The notes under the pieces are model-generated. The model did no database searches and was not told the DNA's origin. It saw only the letters and a program-made list of their open reading frames with translations. The position numbers and the translations under genes are program-made. From Nitrososphaeria archaeon (GTDB taxonomy: Archaea > Thermoproteota > Nitrososphaeria > Nitrososphaerales > Nitrososphaeraceae), in NCBI GenBank assembly GCA_021324715.1, contig JAJPIN010000089.1, positions 1 through 15,099 on the forward strand: DNA of 15,099 bases, in the 5' to 3' direction. Position 1 is the first letter of the stretch. The number at the start of each line of letters is the position of its first letter. Below are positions 1 through 6,474 of the stretch, in pieces.

Positions 1-116
1 GCGACATTGTCCGAATCTTTGTGTTCTACCTTTCTCACTTTCAAAGTTTTCTTTACTATTTTTTGTAGCGATCCTATGAAGGCGTGTTCAGCTGTATGTG
101 AAGCCTTTGTATTCAA
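1..116 (-). CDS. AlaX-like alanyl-tRNA editing domain protein (N-terminal part, cut by window edge)
   Basis: A TTG at 114-116 opens a minus-strand frame that stays open to the window edge, giving about 38 residues. It begins MNTKASHTAEHAFIGSLQ and contains an HxxxH pair (His7, His11) followed by a phrase like VRKVEHKDSDN. The HTAEH pattern resembles the zinc-binding HxxxH of the alanyl-tRNA synthetase editing domain and its free-standing AlaX relatives, which hydrolyse mischarged Ser- or Gly-tRNA(Ala) in the cytoplasm. An in-frame stop lies three codons upstream, and a GAGG Shine-Dalgarno-like motif (minus strand of 121-124) precedes the TTG, which supports this start. It lies 20 bases after the cbiC stop, so it is probably co-transcribed with the cobalamin genes, without a known functional link. 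Only the N-terminus is visible; the family call is moderate. Confidence 0.5.
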   Translation of the reverse strand, partial: MNTKASHTAEHAFIGSLQKIVKKTLKVRKVEHKDSDNV

Positions 117-136
117 ACTTCCTCAGTTCCTACCTA

Positions 137-775
137 TTAATCCAAGTTATTGATATACATGAGCATTAAGGCATTAATTATTGACGAGGCTGCAGGACTT
201 CCACCTTTTCTCCCAATATTTGTAATAAATTCGATATTAGTCTTTGATAGCTCAAGTTTCGATTCTTCAGCCGAAACAAACCCTACAGGTATACCAACTA
301 CAAGTAAAGGCCTTGCTACACCTTCTTTTATCATATTAACTAATTCGTATAATGCTGTTGGAGCGTTTCCTATCACAACAATTCCGTCGTCAACTTCTTT
401 TGATGAGTATCTCATTGCCACTTTGGATCTAGTTTTATTCTCATTTTTGGATATGTTAATTACGTCTTTGTTAGATATGTTGCATATCACACTGGTTCCA
501 ATATTTGCAGCAGATTTCTTGTTTATTCCTGCCAGTACCATATCGACGTCAACAACAATGTATCGCCTCTTTTTCAATGCCTCAAAAGCACTTTCTATTG
601 CATTGGCTGAGAAGATAATTCCATTCCTGTAAGGTTTTGCAAAATCAAAATCCGCAGTTGCATGAATTACACGTCTTACAATACTCCATTGGGGTGCGGT
701 GTAATCATGAGTTCCTATCTCTGATTCAATTATTCTCATACTCCTTTCTTCTATTCCCAAAGAAGCTTCTGACAT
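137..775 (-). CDS. cbiC: Cobalt-precorrin-8 methylmutase (CbiC/CobH)
   Basis: CbiC moves the methyl group from C-11 to C-12 of (cobalt-)precorrin-8 to form (hydrogeno)cobyrinate, late in corrin-ring synthesis. The family core is clear: a region with IVRRVIHATADF carries the likely catalytic His (residue 38 from this start), followed by a VDVDMVLAGI strand, VIGNAPTALYEL, and the VGIPVGFVSAEESK and GGSPAASSIINAL segments of the C-terminal half. The start is uncertain. ATG at 775 gives a 212-residue protein whose N-terminus (EERSMRIIESEIG) fits the family. TTG codons at 829 and 859 would add an unusual Lys/Arg-rich stretch and overlap the end of cbiX; a GGAGG lies 12 bases before the TTG at 829. 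It follows cbiG and cbiX on the same strand, in one transcription unit. Confidence 0.9.
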   Translation of the reverse strand: MSEASLGIEERSMRIIESEIGTHDYTAPQWSIVRRVIHATADFDFAKPYRNGIIFSANAIESAFEALKKRRYIVVDVDMVLAGINKKSAANIGTSVICNISNKDVINISKNENKTRSKVAMRYSSKEVDDGIVVIGNAPTALYELVNMIKEGVARPLLVVGIPVGFVSAEESKLELSKTNIEFITNIGRKGGSPAASSIINALMLMYINNLD

Positions 776-821
776 GTCCCTTGATTTTGCCCTAATTGCC
801 CTTTTTTGTGTGTCGTTACTT

Positions 822-1583
822 TCAGCCAACTTTTTCTTCTGCCTCCTTTGCTCTTTCAAGTACCATTTTTGCTAATTTTGGGTCAACACCAAGATGTTCA
901 GTAATATAGACCGGAATATTTTTCACATTATATTTTACCAAAGCAGAGTCAATATCTTGTACAATATCTTTTTTTATGTGAGTTCCTCTGTGTAGAAAGT
1001 AAGGAACTATAATCAATACATCAGGATTGTTAGAAATAATTCTTTCTATTCCATTACCTATACGCGGTTCATCCAGTTCCAGAAAACAAAAAGTAACACT
1101 CCTAAAAAATGGTTTCAAGTTATTAACAGTGTATGCAAATGCAGTCCTGGCACTGCTATCACTGCTTCCATGACCTATTACAAGAATGTCGCAATTGCAG
1201 TTTTGTGGAATTATCTTATTTTTATGTCTGGCGTAATTAATTCTATCTTTTATAAGCGTATTAAGTGTCGTATGGTAACTCAAAGGTTTGGCAATGACGA
1301 CTTTTATTTTTTTATCATAACAAATTTTTGCTGTCTTTTTTACAGAGTCTTTTAGCTTCATTCCAGGATACAAGAAATAGGGGATAACAGTAATTGAATC
1401 TACATTATGGGATATACACGTATTAATTCCCTCTTCAATATAAGGGGGTATAACCTCAAGGAAGCAATGATCCACATAGGCGTATTTGCTTTCTTCCTTT
1501 ATCAGAGTGCACAATTGCGAAAGTTCTTCTTTAGCCTCTGGTTCCCTACTGCCTCTATCAATCAGTAACAGAGCCCTTTTCAT
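822..1583 (-). CDS. cbiX: Two-domain sirohydrochlorin cobaltochelatase (CbiX)
   Basis: CbiX inserts Co2+ into sirohydrochlorin at the start of anaerobic cobalamin synthesis. The 253-residue protein is a tandem duplication of the chelatase fold. The first half has LLIDRGSREPEA and VIPYFLYPGMKLKDSV; the second has LVIGHGSSDSSAR and VPYFLHRGTHIKKDI. The second half keeps the two metal-binding/catalytic His (residues 138 and 202 from this start). In the first half the aligned positions are Arg10 and Lys76, so only the C-terminal half looks catalytic. ATG at 1583 is chosen because it follows the cbiG TAG stop after one base, has AGGA just upstream, and gives the family's usual N-terminus; a GTG at 1613 would add ten residues and overlap cbiG. 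The length fits a long-type CbiX rather than the roughly 120-residue archaeal CbiXS. Confidence 0.88.
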   Translation of the reverse strand: MKRALLLIDRGSREPEAKEELSQLCTLIKEESKYAYVDHCFLEVIPPYIEEGINTCISHNVDSITVIPYFLYPGMKLKDSVKKTAKICYDKKIKVVIAKPLSYHTTLNTLIKDRINYARHKNKIIPQNCNCDILVIGHGSSDSSARTAFAYTVNNLKPFFRSVTFCFLELDEPRIGNGIERIISNNPDVLIIVPYFLHRGTHIKKDIVQDIDSALVKYNVKNIPVYITEHLGVDPKLAKMVLERAKEAEEKVG

Positions 1584-1584
1584 C

Positions 1585-2661
1585 CTAATTTCCTTCCCTA
1601 ATGTAATTGACACGACCTACTGCAACTGTTAAATTGGGTGGGAATTTTTGCTTCTTGACCACAAGCTCACCACCTGAGCTAAGTATAGATGAAGCTTCTG
1701 AAACACTTGATGTTCCTTCGTATTTTTTTACGACGTCTGAGGGATTTGGGACCGTCACCTTGTCTAGTTTCTCTTTATCAATATACTCTAGAGGAATTCC
1801 ATATTTATCAGAGAAGGAACCTAATGAGGGAGGAGATTTTCCCCTATATATTGTTGCTAGGTTTCTGATGCTAAGAAAAGACAAACCATTTTCTTTCAAT
1901 ACTTTTCTTATTCCATCTTCTATATCTTTTTCAGTAGTGTCCCAGTGAAAACCCAATCCTACAACAAGACTCTTTGGTCTATAAATTACACTCTTTTTAA
2001 TCAACAGTGGATCTGTTATGATTCTATCAGAGATAATCAATCCGGCTTTAAAATTATCTTTTTTCAATTCATCAATATTTTCTATTATTGATACGTTTTT
2101 TGGTAATTCTTTATCCCACCATTTTGTTTCACCAGCATCTTGGTAAACCCCTATTTTTTGTTCGTTTACCATATGTGCACTTACCGTAGTAACGTTGTCA
2201 AAATTCTCGATACGCCAGTCAAAGTTGTTCCCTAAAAGATCTACTGCTATTGTTTCATTAACATCTGCTGCTGTGGTGATGACTGCTGTTGAATTCAAAA
2301 TGTCTGCAATAGATTTGGATAAAGCATTAGCACCCCCTAGATGACCCGAGAGTGCACTTATGACAAAATTTGCTTTGTCATCTATCACGATAACTGCTGG
2401 GTCTGTCTTCTTATCCACCAAGAGATTTGATATCAAACGGATGACAGCTCCCAATGAAAAAATGCATATGATACTATCATACTCTTTGAAAGCCTCTTCA
2501 ATCACATTTTTTGTACTTTTTTCAAACCAGATAATCCCGTCAGTAGAATCTTTATGTTTTGACTGTACGTAAATTGATGCGGATGGGATTTTTTCTTGTA
2601 TTCTTTTTGATATATTGATTCCATTTTTAGTAATACAAATAATAGCTATATTGTGGGCCAT
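1585..2661 (-). CDS. cbiG: Cobalt-precorrin-5A hydrolase (CbiG)
   Basis: CbiG opens the delta-lactone of cobalt-precorrin-5A, releasing acetaldehyde to give cobalt-precorrin-5B. The 358-residue product has the family's N-terminal and central region: FSLGAVIRLISNLL, then DPAVIVIDD, and SALSGHLGGANALS with ITTAADVNET (about residues 70-140). The C-terminal CbiG domain (about 230-355) includes VVGLGFHWDTT, ATIYRGKSPPSLGSFS, VPNPSD and SSGGELVVKKQKF. The C-terminal domain usually opens with a GIGC(R/K)-type sequence; here it reads GLGFHWDT, so the Cys is absent. The ATG at 2661 has a TATA-like TATATTAT about 27-34 bases upstream, suggesting a leaderless transcript. It is the first gene of the cbiG-cbiX-cbiC unit. 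Confidence 0.92.
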   Translation of the reverse strand: MAHNIAIICITKNGINISKRIQEKIPSASIYVQSKHKDSTDGIIWFEKSTKNVIEEAFKEYDSIICIFSLGAVIRLISNLLVDKKTDPAVIVIDDKANFVISALSGHLGGANALSKSIADILNSTAVITTAADVNETIAVDLLGNNFDWRIENFDNVTTVSAHMVNEQKIGVYQDAGETKWWDKELPKNVSIIENIDELKKDNFKAGLIISDRIITDPLLIKKSVIYRPKSLVVGLGFHWDTTEKDIEDGIRKVLKENGLSFLSIRNLATIYRGKSPPSLGSFSDKYGIPLEYIDKEKLDKVTVPNPSDVVKKYEGTSSVSEASSILSSGGELVVKKQKFPPNLTVAVGRVNYIREGN

Positions 2662-2687
2662 GAAGTACTTTATAAAATTTATTCAAA

Positions 2688-2695
2688 TAATATAC
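2688..2695 (-). promoter_or_regulatory. TATA-like promoter of the cbiG operon
   Basis: The minus strand reads TATATTAT about 27-34 bases before the cbiG ATG, the spacing expected for an archaeal TATA box driving a leaderless message. A second AT-rich stretch (TTTTATAAAG) lies too close to the ATG to serve. No corrinoid riboswitch-like structured leader fits in the remaining space. Confidence 0.45.
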
Positions 2696-2720
2696 TTTAT
2701 GTTGATTTCACGGTTACAAG

Positions 2721-2730
2721 AAATATAAAT
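2721..2730 (+). promoter_or_regulatory. TATA-like promoter of the Cys-rich microprotein
   Basis: AAATATAAAT lies about 40-49 bases upstream of the ATG at 2770, predicting a transcript start near 2750 and a leader of roughly 20 bases. It points away from the cbiG promoter, so the two units diverge. Confidence 0.4.
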
Positions 2731-2769
2731 ATTCAAATATTCAAACAACAGTATTCGTGTTAAATTCAA

Positions 2770-2910
2770 ATGACACTTACTTTCTTTTGTAAAAGGAATC
2801 GTCATGCTGAATGCCCTGGTGAATGGCCTATGGGAGATTCGTGCGGATCGGATCATGACTGCTCCTTCGACGTAAAAATGTCAAAATGCGAGTGCTCCTG
2901 CCATGCCTGA
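2770..2910 (+). CDS. Cys-rich 46-residue microprotein, probable metal-binding
   Basis: An ATG-to-TGA frame of 46 residues has seven Cys (7, 15, 25, 31, 40, 42, 44) and three His (12, 29, 45). It opens MTLTFFCKRNRHAECPGEWP and ends with a CxCxCH cluster at 40-45. Random sequence this AT-rich would rarely give so many Cys codons, and the stretch is visibly more GC-rich than its flanks, both signs of coding. The pattern suggests zinc or another thiophilic metal, possibly two sites; no named domain is recognised. It diverges from the cobalamin operon and faces the dephospho-CoA kinase gene convergently. A link to cobalt is only a guess from position. Small Cys-rich proteins of this look are common in Thaumarchaeota, but I cannot name a family. 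Confidence 0.65.
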   Translation: MTLTFFCKRNRHAECPGEWPMGDSCGSDHDCSFDVKMSKCECSCHA

Positions 2911-3013
2911 ATTTTCTTTATGTCTTATAGAAATTAATCTTTATGGTCTCGAAATACTCTGATGTAATAATCCCGTCGGGGTCAGAAATTATGGTTTTTA
3001 GATCACTTCTATT

Positions 3014-3604
3014 TCAAACAGCCACCACGTCATCATACCCCGTTAACAATTTACTGTTTATTAATTTCATTAATTCTTTAGCCTTTCGTTTTATAGAATG
3101 ATCAACCTTGATAATAACTAATCCTTCTAATGGCTGACCATAACATACTATTGTATTACTAGGTGCAAGGTAACAAACAGGAAGTGTCAATAAATCCTCT
3201 TCACCGACGACCTGTAAAACAAAATTTTTCTCAACCGACAGAGCAAATTTTATTTTGTCAACTGCTTCCTTTGTAATTGATCCAGGAGGATTAATACAAG
3301 AAATCTTTGTGGCGCCTACAGATTTTCTGTCAGTCACTCTACTGGATCCGGTAGAATTTTTAACTTGCCTTCTCTCAATTCCGTCAATGATGGCCAAGTT
3401 AGGAAAAATATTAAATGAAATAACTCTCTCGGTAGTACGGTCCCCTACCGTTATTAACTTTTCATTATTGACGACAATTTCTTTTCTTAATTTTCTTTCT
3501 GTGATATCTCTATCTAAAACTAGTTTTCCTAACGGTTTTTTTAGTTCTTTAAGAACATTAGGCGGTATTGACACTTTGAGATTCTTTTTCTCTTGGCTGC
3601 TCAT
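3014..3604 (-). CDS. GTP-dependent dephospho-CoA kinase (DUF359 family)
   Basis: This archaeal enzyme phosphorylates the 3'-hydroxyl of dephospho-CoA with GTP, the last step of CoA synthesis, and replaces the unrelated bacterial CoaE. The 196-residue protein shows the family's conserved order: KKPLGKLV (22-29), VGDRTTERVI (53-62), IDGIERR (73-79), NPPGSIT (105-111), GEEDLLTLP (134-142) and YGQPLEG (155-161). The acidic residues in the GD, DG and GEEDL motifs are those expected to bind nucleotide and metal. ATG at 3602-3604 is the only Met in the N-terminal region. It overlaps the end of the mrp-like gene by 47 bases in another frame, implying co-transcription and coupled translation. Length and motifs match the Thermococcus enzyme family; the call is firm. 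Confidence 0.85.
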   Translation of the reverse strand: MSSQEKKNLKVSIPPNVLKELKKPLGKLVLDRDITERKLRKEIVVNNEKLITVGDRTTERVISFNIFPNLAIIDGIERRQVKNSTGSSRVTDRKSVGATKISCINPPGSITKEAVDKIKFALSVEKNFVLQVVGEEDLLTLPVCYLAPSNTIVCYGQPLEGLVIIKVDHSIKRKAKELMKLINSKLLTGYDDVVAV

Positions 3605-4670
3605 TTACAGATTTTTCTTGTTCCTGCAATTCAGAGGCAATTATGCTGATTCTTCCAGCAACAGTACGAGCAATTTTGTCAAATATTATTGCTTGGTTAT
3701 TATTTGGTTCTGAAATACTTACGGGGTTACCGCTGTCACTTGCGGTCATTATCTGCTGATTAAGAGGAATTTCCCCAATGAAAGGAACATTAAACTGTTC
3801 ACTAACTTTCTGACCGCCTCCAGTACCAAAAATATTAATTTTATTATTACAATGTTGACATTCCAAATAGCTCATATTTTCTATGACTCCTATGATAGGT
3901 ACGTTCAATTTGTTAAACATGCCTACCGCTTTTACTGCCACGTTCATAGCCACATCTTGAGGAGTAGTAACTATAATTATTCCTGTTATAGGTATTGTTT
4001 GCGCCAAAGTTAGTGGTGCATCTCCAGTACCTGGGGGTAAATCAATTATTAAATAATCGAGATCACTCCAGTTTACATCAGTTAGAAATTGTTTTACAAT
4101 TCCAGCTACTATTGGACCTCTATAGATTCCTGCCTGCTGTGATTGTTCATAAAAGAATCCCATTGAGATCACTTTTACACCTTGAGCCAAGACAGGTTCT
4201 ATTTTATTATTAATTACTTCAGGCGCGTTTTTAAGTCCTAACATGAGTGGAACACTTGGTCCGTAAACATCAGCATCTAATAATCCAACTTTTGCACCGG
4301 TCTTTGACAGTGCTAGAGCTAGGTTGACAGAAACTGTGGTTTTTCCCACACCTCCTTTACCACTTGCAATCGCAAGTATGTTCTTTACACCAGGTAGCAA
4401 TTCGTCCATTGATATTGAACGTCCTTCCATAACTCTGGCAGTTACTTTGAGATCAAGATCTTTAATTCCCAAGTCCATCATAGAGTTGCGAACAGATTCT
4501 TCAATTTCGCTATTAAAAGGACACGCAGGAGTAGTAAGCTCTAATGTGAATCCAACTTTTGCGTCGTTAACCGTAAGGTCTTTAATCATGCCCATTGACA
4601 CTATATCTTTATGCAATTCTGGATCTTCTATTGTTTGTAATTTTGACATGATTTGCTCTATTGAGACCAT
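3558..4670 (-). CDS. Mrp/NBP35-type P-loop ATPase, iron-sulfur cluster carrier, with N-terminal MIP18 (DUF59) domain
   Basis: These ATPases bind and transfer 4Fe-4S clusters to apoproteins in the cytosol. Of 370 residues, about 1-85 form a MIP18/DUF59 domain (IEDPELHKDIVSMGMI; TTPACP with Cys50). Residues 97-345 are the ATPase: deviant Walker A GKGGVGKTT (104-112), LLDADVYGPS, LIIDLPPGTGD (207-216), and the CxxC at Cys270/Cys273 (ECQHC) that holds the bridging cluster in the dimer. The last 25 residues are a polar Glu/Gln/Lys-rich tail that overlaps the next gene. ATG at 4670 has an ATTTAAATATTC box centred 27 bases upstream, fitting a leaderless start. Likely clients nearby are NadA and the radical-SAM methylthiotransferase, by inference only. 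ApbC/Mrp is the usual annotation. Confidence 0.93.
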   Translation of the reverse strand: MVSIEQIMSKLQTIEDPELHKDIVSMGMIKDLTVNDAKVGFTLELTTPACPFNSEIEESVRNSMMDLGIKDLDLKVTARVMEGRSISMDELLPGVKNILAIASGKGGVGKTTVSVNLALALSKTGAKVGLLDADVYGPSVPLMLGLKNAPEVINNKIEPVLAQGVKVISMGFFYEQSQQAGIYRGPIVAGIVKQFLTDVNWSDLDYLIIDLPPGTGDAPLTLAQTIPITGIIIVTTPQDVAMNVAVKAVGMFNKLNVPIIGVIENMSYLECQHCNNKINIFGTGGGQKVSEQFNVPFIGEIPLNQQIMTASDSGNPVSISEPNNNQAIIFDKIARTVAGRISIIASELQEQEKSVNEQPREKESQSVNTA

Positions 4671-4691
4671 ACTCTCGTACTCTTCCCGAGA

Positions 4692-4703
4692 ATATTTAAA
4701 TCA
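4692..4703 (-). promoter_or_regulatory. TATA box of the mrp-like gene
   Basis: The minus strand reads ATTTAAATATTC, centred about 27 bases before the ATG at 4670. This is a near-ideal spacing for a leaderless archaeal transcript. Confidence 0.5.
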
Positions 4704-4750
4704 TACAATGGATCCATTTTGATACTAAATAGCAAGAATAATGAAAAGGT

Positions 4751-4760
4751 TCATAAATTG
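4751..4760 (+). promoter_or_regulatory. TATA-like promoter of rpo7-spt4-nadC
   Basis: TCATAAATTG is centred about 33 bases before the rpo7 ATG at 4789, within an AT-rich divergent spacer shared with the mrp-like gene. Confidence 0.4.
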
Positions 4761-4788
4761 ATAATTCAAACCAATTAGACAATAAGTA

Positions 4789-5388
4789 ATGTTTGCGATA
4801 ATACACATGGATGACGTTGTTAGAATACCGCCCAATATGATGAAAAAATCGCTCAATGAGACCACGATGGAAATTCTCAAGGAGAAGTATGAAAGTATGA
4901 TTAATCCTGAATTGGGGTATGTTGTCATGATTATTGACGCAAAAACAAATAAAGTAGGAAAATTGGTATCCGGCGATGGTGCTACTTTTCATAAGGTATC
5001 ATTCAAAGCTTTGACGTTTTATCCGAAATTGCAAGAAATTGTCGAAGGGGAAATTGTTGAAATCACAGATTTTGGTGCATTTGTTAGAATAGGCCCGACC
5101 GATGCATTATTACACCTCTCTCAAATTACCGATGACTATCTGAAAAGCGATGTCAAACAAGGGGTAATAGTTGCAAATCAATCAGCCAGATCCCTTAAGA
5201 TTGGTTCGAAGCTCAGAGCTAGGGTAACTGCAATTAGTTTAGGAAAAGGCTCGGCCATGGGCAAGATTGGAATTACCTGTAGACAGCCCTTTCTAGGAGC
5301 TCTTGAGTGGATTGAAGATGAGATAAAAAAGGCTAAGGCCCCTGTGACAAGTGGTCAAAAAGAAAAAAAGGGAACAGTGCCAGCTTAA
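4789..5388 (+). CDS. rpo7: DNA-directed RNA polymerase subunit Rpo7 (RpoE')
   Basis: Rpo7 is the archaeal counterpart of eukaryotic Rpb7. With Rpo4 it forms the polymerase stalk that aids open-complex formation and binds emerging RNA. The 199-residue product has the N-terminal RNP-like tip domain (about 1-80, with DDVVRIPP and ELGYVVMIID) and a C-terminal S1/OB domain (about 82-170) opening EGEIVEITDFGAFVRIGPTD and continuing LLHLSQI. A Lys-rich tail follows. The ATG gives the family's usual MF start. The TAA is immediately followed by the ATG of spt4, so both are read from one message; the pair is adjacent in many archaea. Confidence 0.95.
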   Translation: MFAIIHMDDVVRIPPNMMKKSLNETTMEILKEKYESMINPELGYVVMIIDAKTNKVGKLVSGDGATFHKVSFKALTFYPKLQEIVEGEIVEITDFGAFVRIGPTDALLHLSQITDDYLKSDVKQGVIVANQSARSLKIGSKLRARVTAISLGKGSAMGKIGITCRQPFLGALEWIEDEIKKAKAPVTSGQKEKKGTVPA

Positions 5389-5577
5389 ATGGCTAAGGAA
5401 CTTGCGTGTAAAAAATGTAGAGCCATTACTATTGGGAAGGTATGTCCCGTCTGTAAGTCTACCGAACTTTCATCTGATTGGTCAGGTACAATAGTAATAT
5501 TTGACTCAAAGAATTCACTGGTTGCATCCACACTTCAAATATCAACTCCACATAAATATGCACTAAAAGTAACTTGA
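5389..5577 (+). CDS. spt4: Transcription elongation factor Spt4 (RpoE'')
   Basis: Spt4 is a small zinc protein that binds Spt5 to form a processivity clamp over the RNA polymerase cleft. The 62 residues contain the expected four-Cys zinc site as two CxxC pairs: CKKC near the start (Cys7, Cys10) and CPVC (Cys19, Cys22). A LSSDWSGTIVIFD strand matches the family. Its ATG abuts the rpo7 stop with no gap, and its TGA overlaps the TTG start of nadC in the sequence TTGA. Length and placement are typical of archaea. Confidence 0.93.
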   Translation: MAKELACKKCRAITIGKVCPVCKSTELSSDWSGTIVIFDSKNSLVASTLQISTPHKYALKVT

Positions 5578-6452
5578 CCTCAGAGCAAAAATCAAAAGAT
5601 CTAAATCAATATTTTAACTTACGAGAATCTCTAATTGGGTTTCTCAGAGAAGATATCGGACAGGGCGACTTGACCAGTGAGTACTTGGTCGATGAAGATT
5701 CGAAATCCACATCGTTTATTACTTGTAAATCTGAAGTTGCAGTCGTTGCAGGGCTGGAAGAAGCTCATACATTATTTGATATTTGCAATTGTGAATCAAA
5801 GGCACTTGTTAAAGATGGTGATAGTGTAAGAAAGGGTCGCAAGGTAATGATGATAAGGGGAAATACGAAATCGATTCTAAAAGCCGAAAGGACCGCTTTA
5901 AATTTGATAATGCGTATGAGTGGAATTGCTACTGATACTAAGAAATTTGTAGATATTGCAAAAACTGTATCAAATGATATAAAGATCACAGGTACTAGAA
6001 AGACTGCACCGGGTTTAAGGTTCTTTGACAAGAAATCAATAGAATTGGGTGGTGGATCTGCACACAGAAATACTTTAAGTGAAATGATACTTATAAAGGA
6101 TAACCATCTGGCGGTAACCAATTCGATTAGCCATTGTATATCAACGGCTAAAGCGAAATCTAGTAATAATATAGTGATAGAATGTGAAGTTTCTGATACG
6201 AGAGCATCAATAGAGGCTATTAAAAGTGGCGCGGATATTATAATGCTGGATAACTTTTCTCCCCAAGAAGCTCATAAAACTATTTCGTATTTGAGGAGAT
6301 CTGGCTTGCGAAGTAAAATTCAAGTAGAGATATCGGGAGGTGTGAATCTTTCAAATATCAAGGATTACGCATCTGCTTTACCAGATATGATATCAGTAGG
6401 TTCATTAACTCATTCGAGTAAATCAATAGACTTTTCTATGGAGATCAATTGA
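5574..6452 (+). CDS. nadC: Quinolinate phosphoribosyltransferase (decarboxylating)
   Basis: NadC converts quinolinate and PRPP to nicotinate mononucleotide, CO2 and PPi. The 292-residue protein shows LREDIGQGDLTSE near the N-terminus, ALNLIMRMSGIAT, the substrate-binding TGTRKTAPGLR (139-149), LGGGSAHRNTL (158-168), ILIKDNH (172-178), acidic residues Glu203 and Asp226 (IECEVSD, IIMLDNF), VEISGGVN (251-258) and the C-terminal ISVGSLTHS. These are the standard active-site elements of the type II fold. The TTG start overlaps the spt4 stop by four bases, so translation is probably coupled to the transcription-factor genes. The gene ends 22 bases from the convergent nadA stop. Confidence 0.95.
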   Translation: MTSEQKSKDLNQYFNLRESLIGFLREDIGQGDLTSEYLVDEDSKSTSFITCKSEVAVVAGLEEAHTLFDICNCESKALVKDGDSVRKGRKVMMIRGNTKSILKAERTALNLIMRMSGIATDTKKFVDIAKTVSNDIKITGTRKTAPGLRFFDKKSIELGGGSAHRNTLSEMILIKDNHLAVTNSISHCISTAKAKSSNNIVIECEVSDTRASIEAIKSGADIIMLDNFSPQEAHKTISYLRRSGLRSKIQVEISGGVNLSNIKDYASALPDMISVGSLTHSSKSIDFSMEIN

Positions 6453-6474
6453 TTTATTTATTTACTAATATTGA

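Noticed and set aside
150..632. 160-codon plus-strand frame
   Set aside because: Entirely antisense to cbiC; a Ser/Ile-rich translation with no domain is typical of a shadow frame.
1607..1948. 113-codon plus-strand frame
   Set aside because: It is wholly antisense to cbiG, whose family motifs are clear; no promoter or ribosome-binding signal supports it.
4725..4992. Two overlapping minus-strand frames antisense to the start of rpo7
   Set aside because: They lie opposite a clear Rpo7 gene and the shared promoter spacer, and their translations show no recognisable motif.
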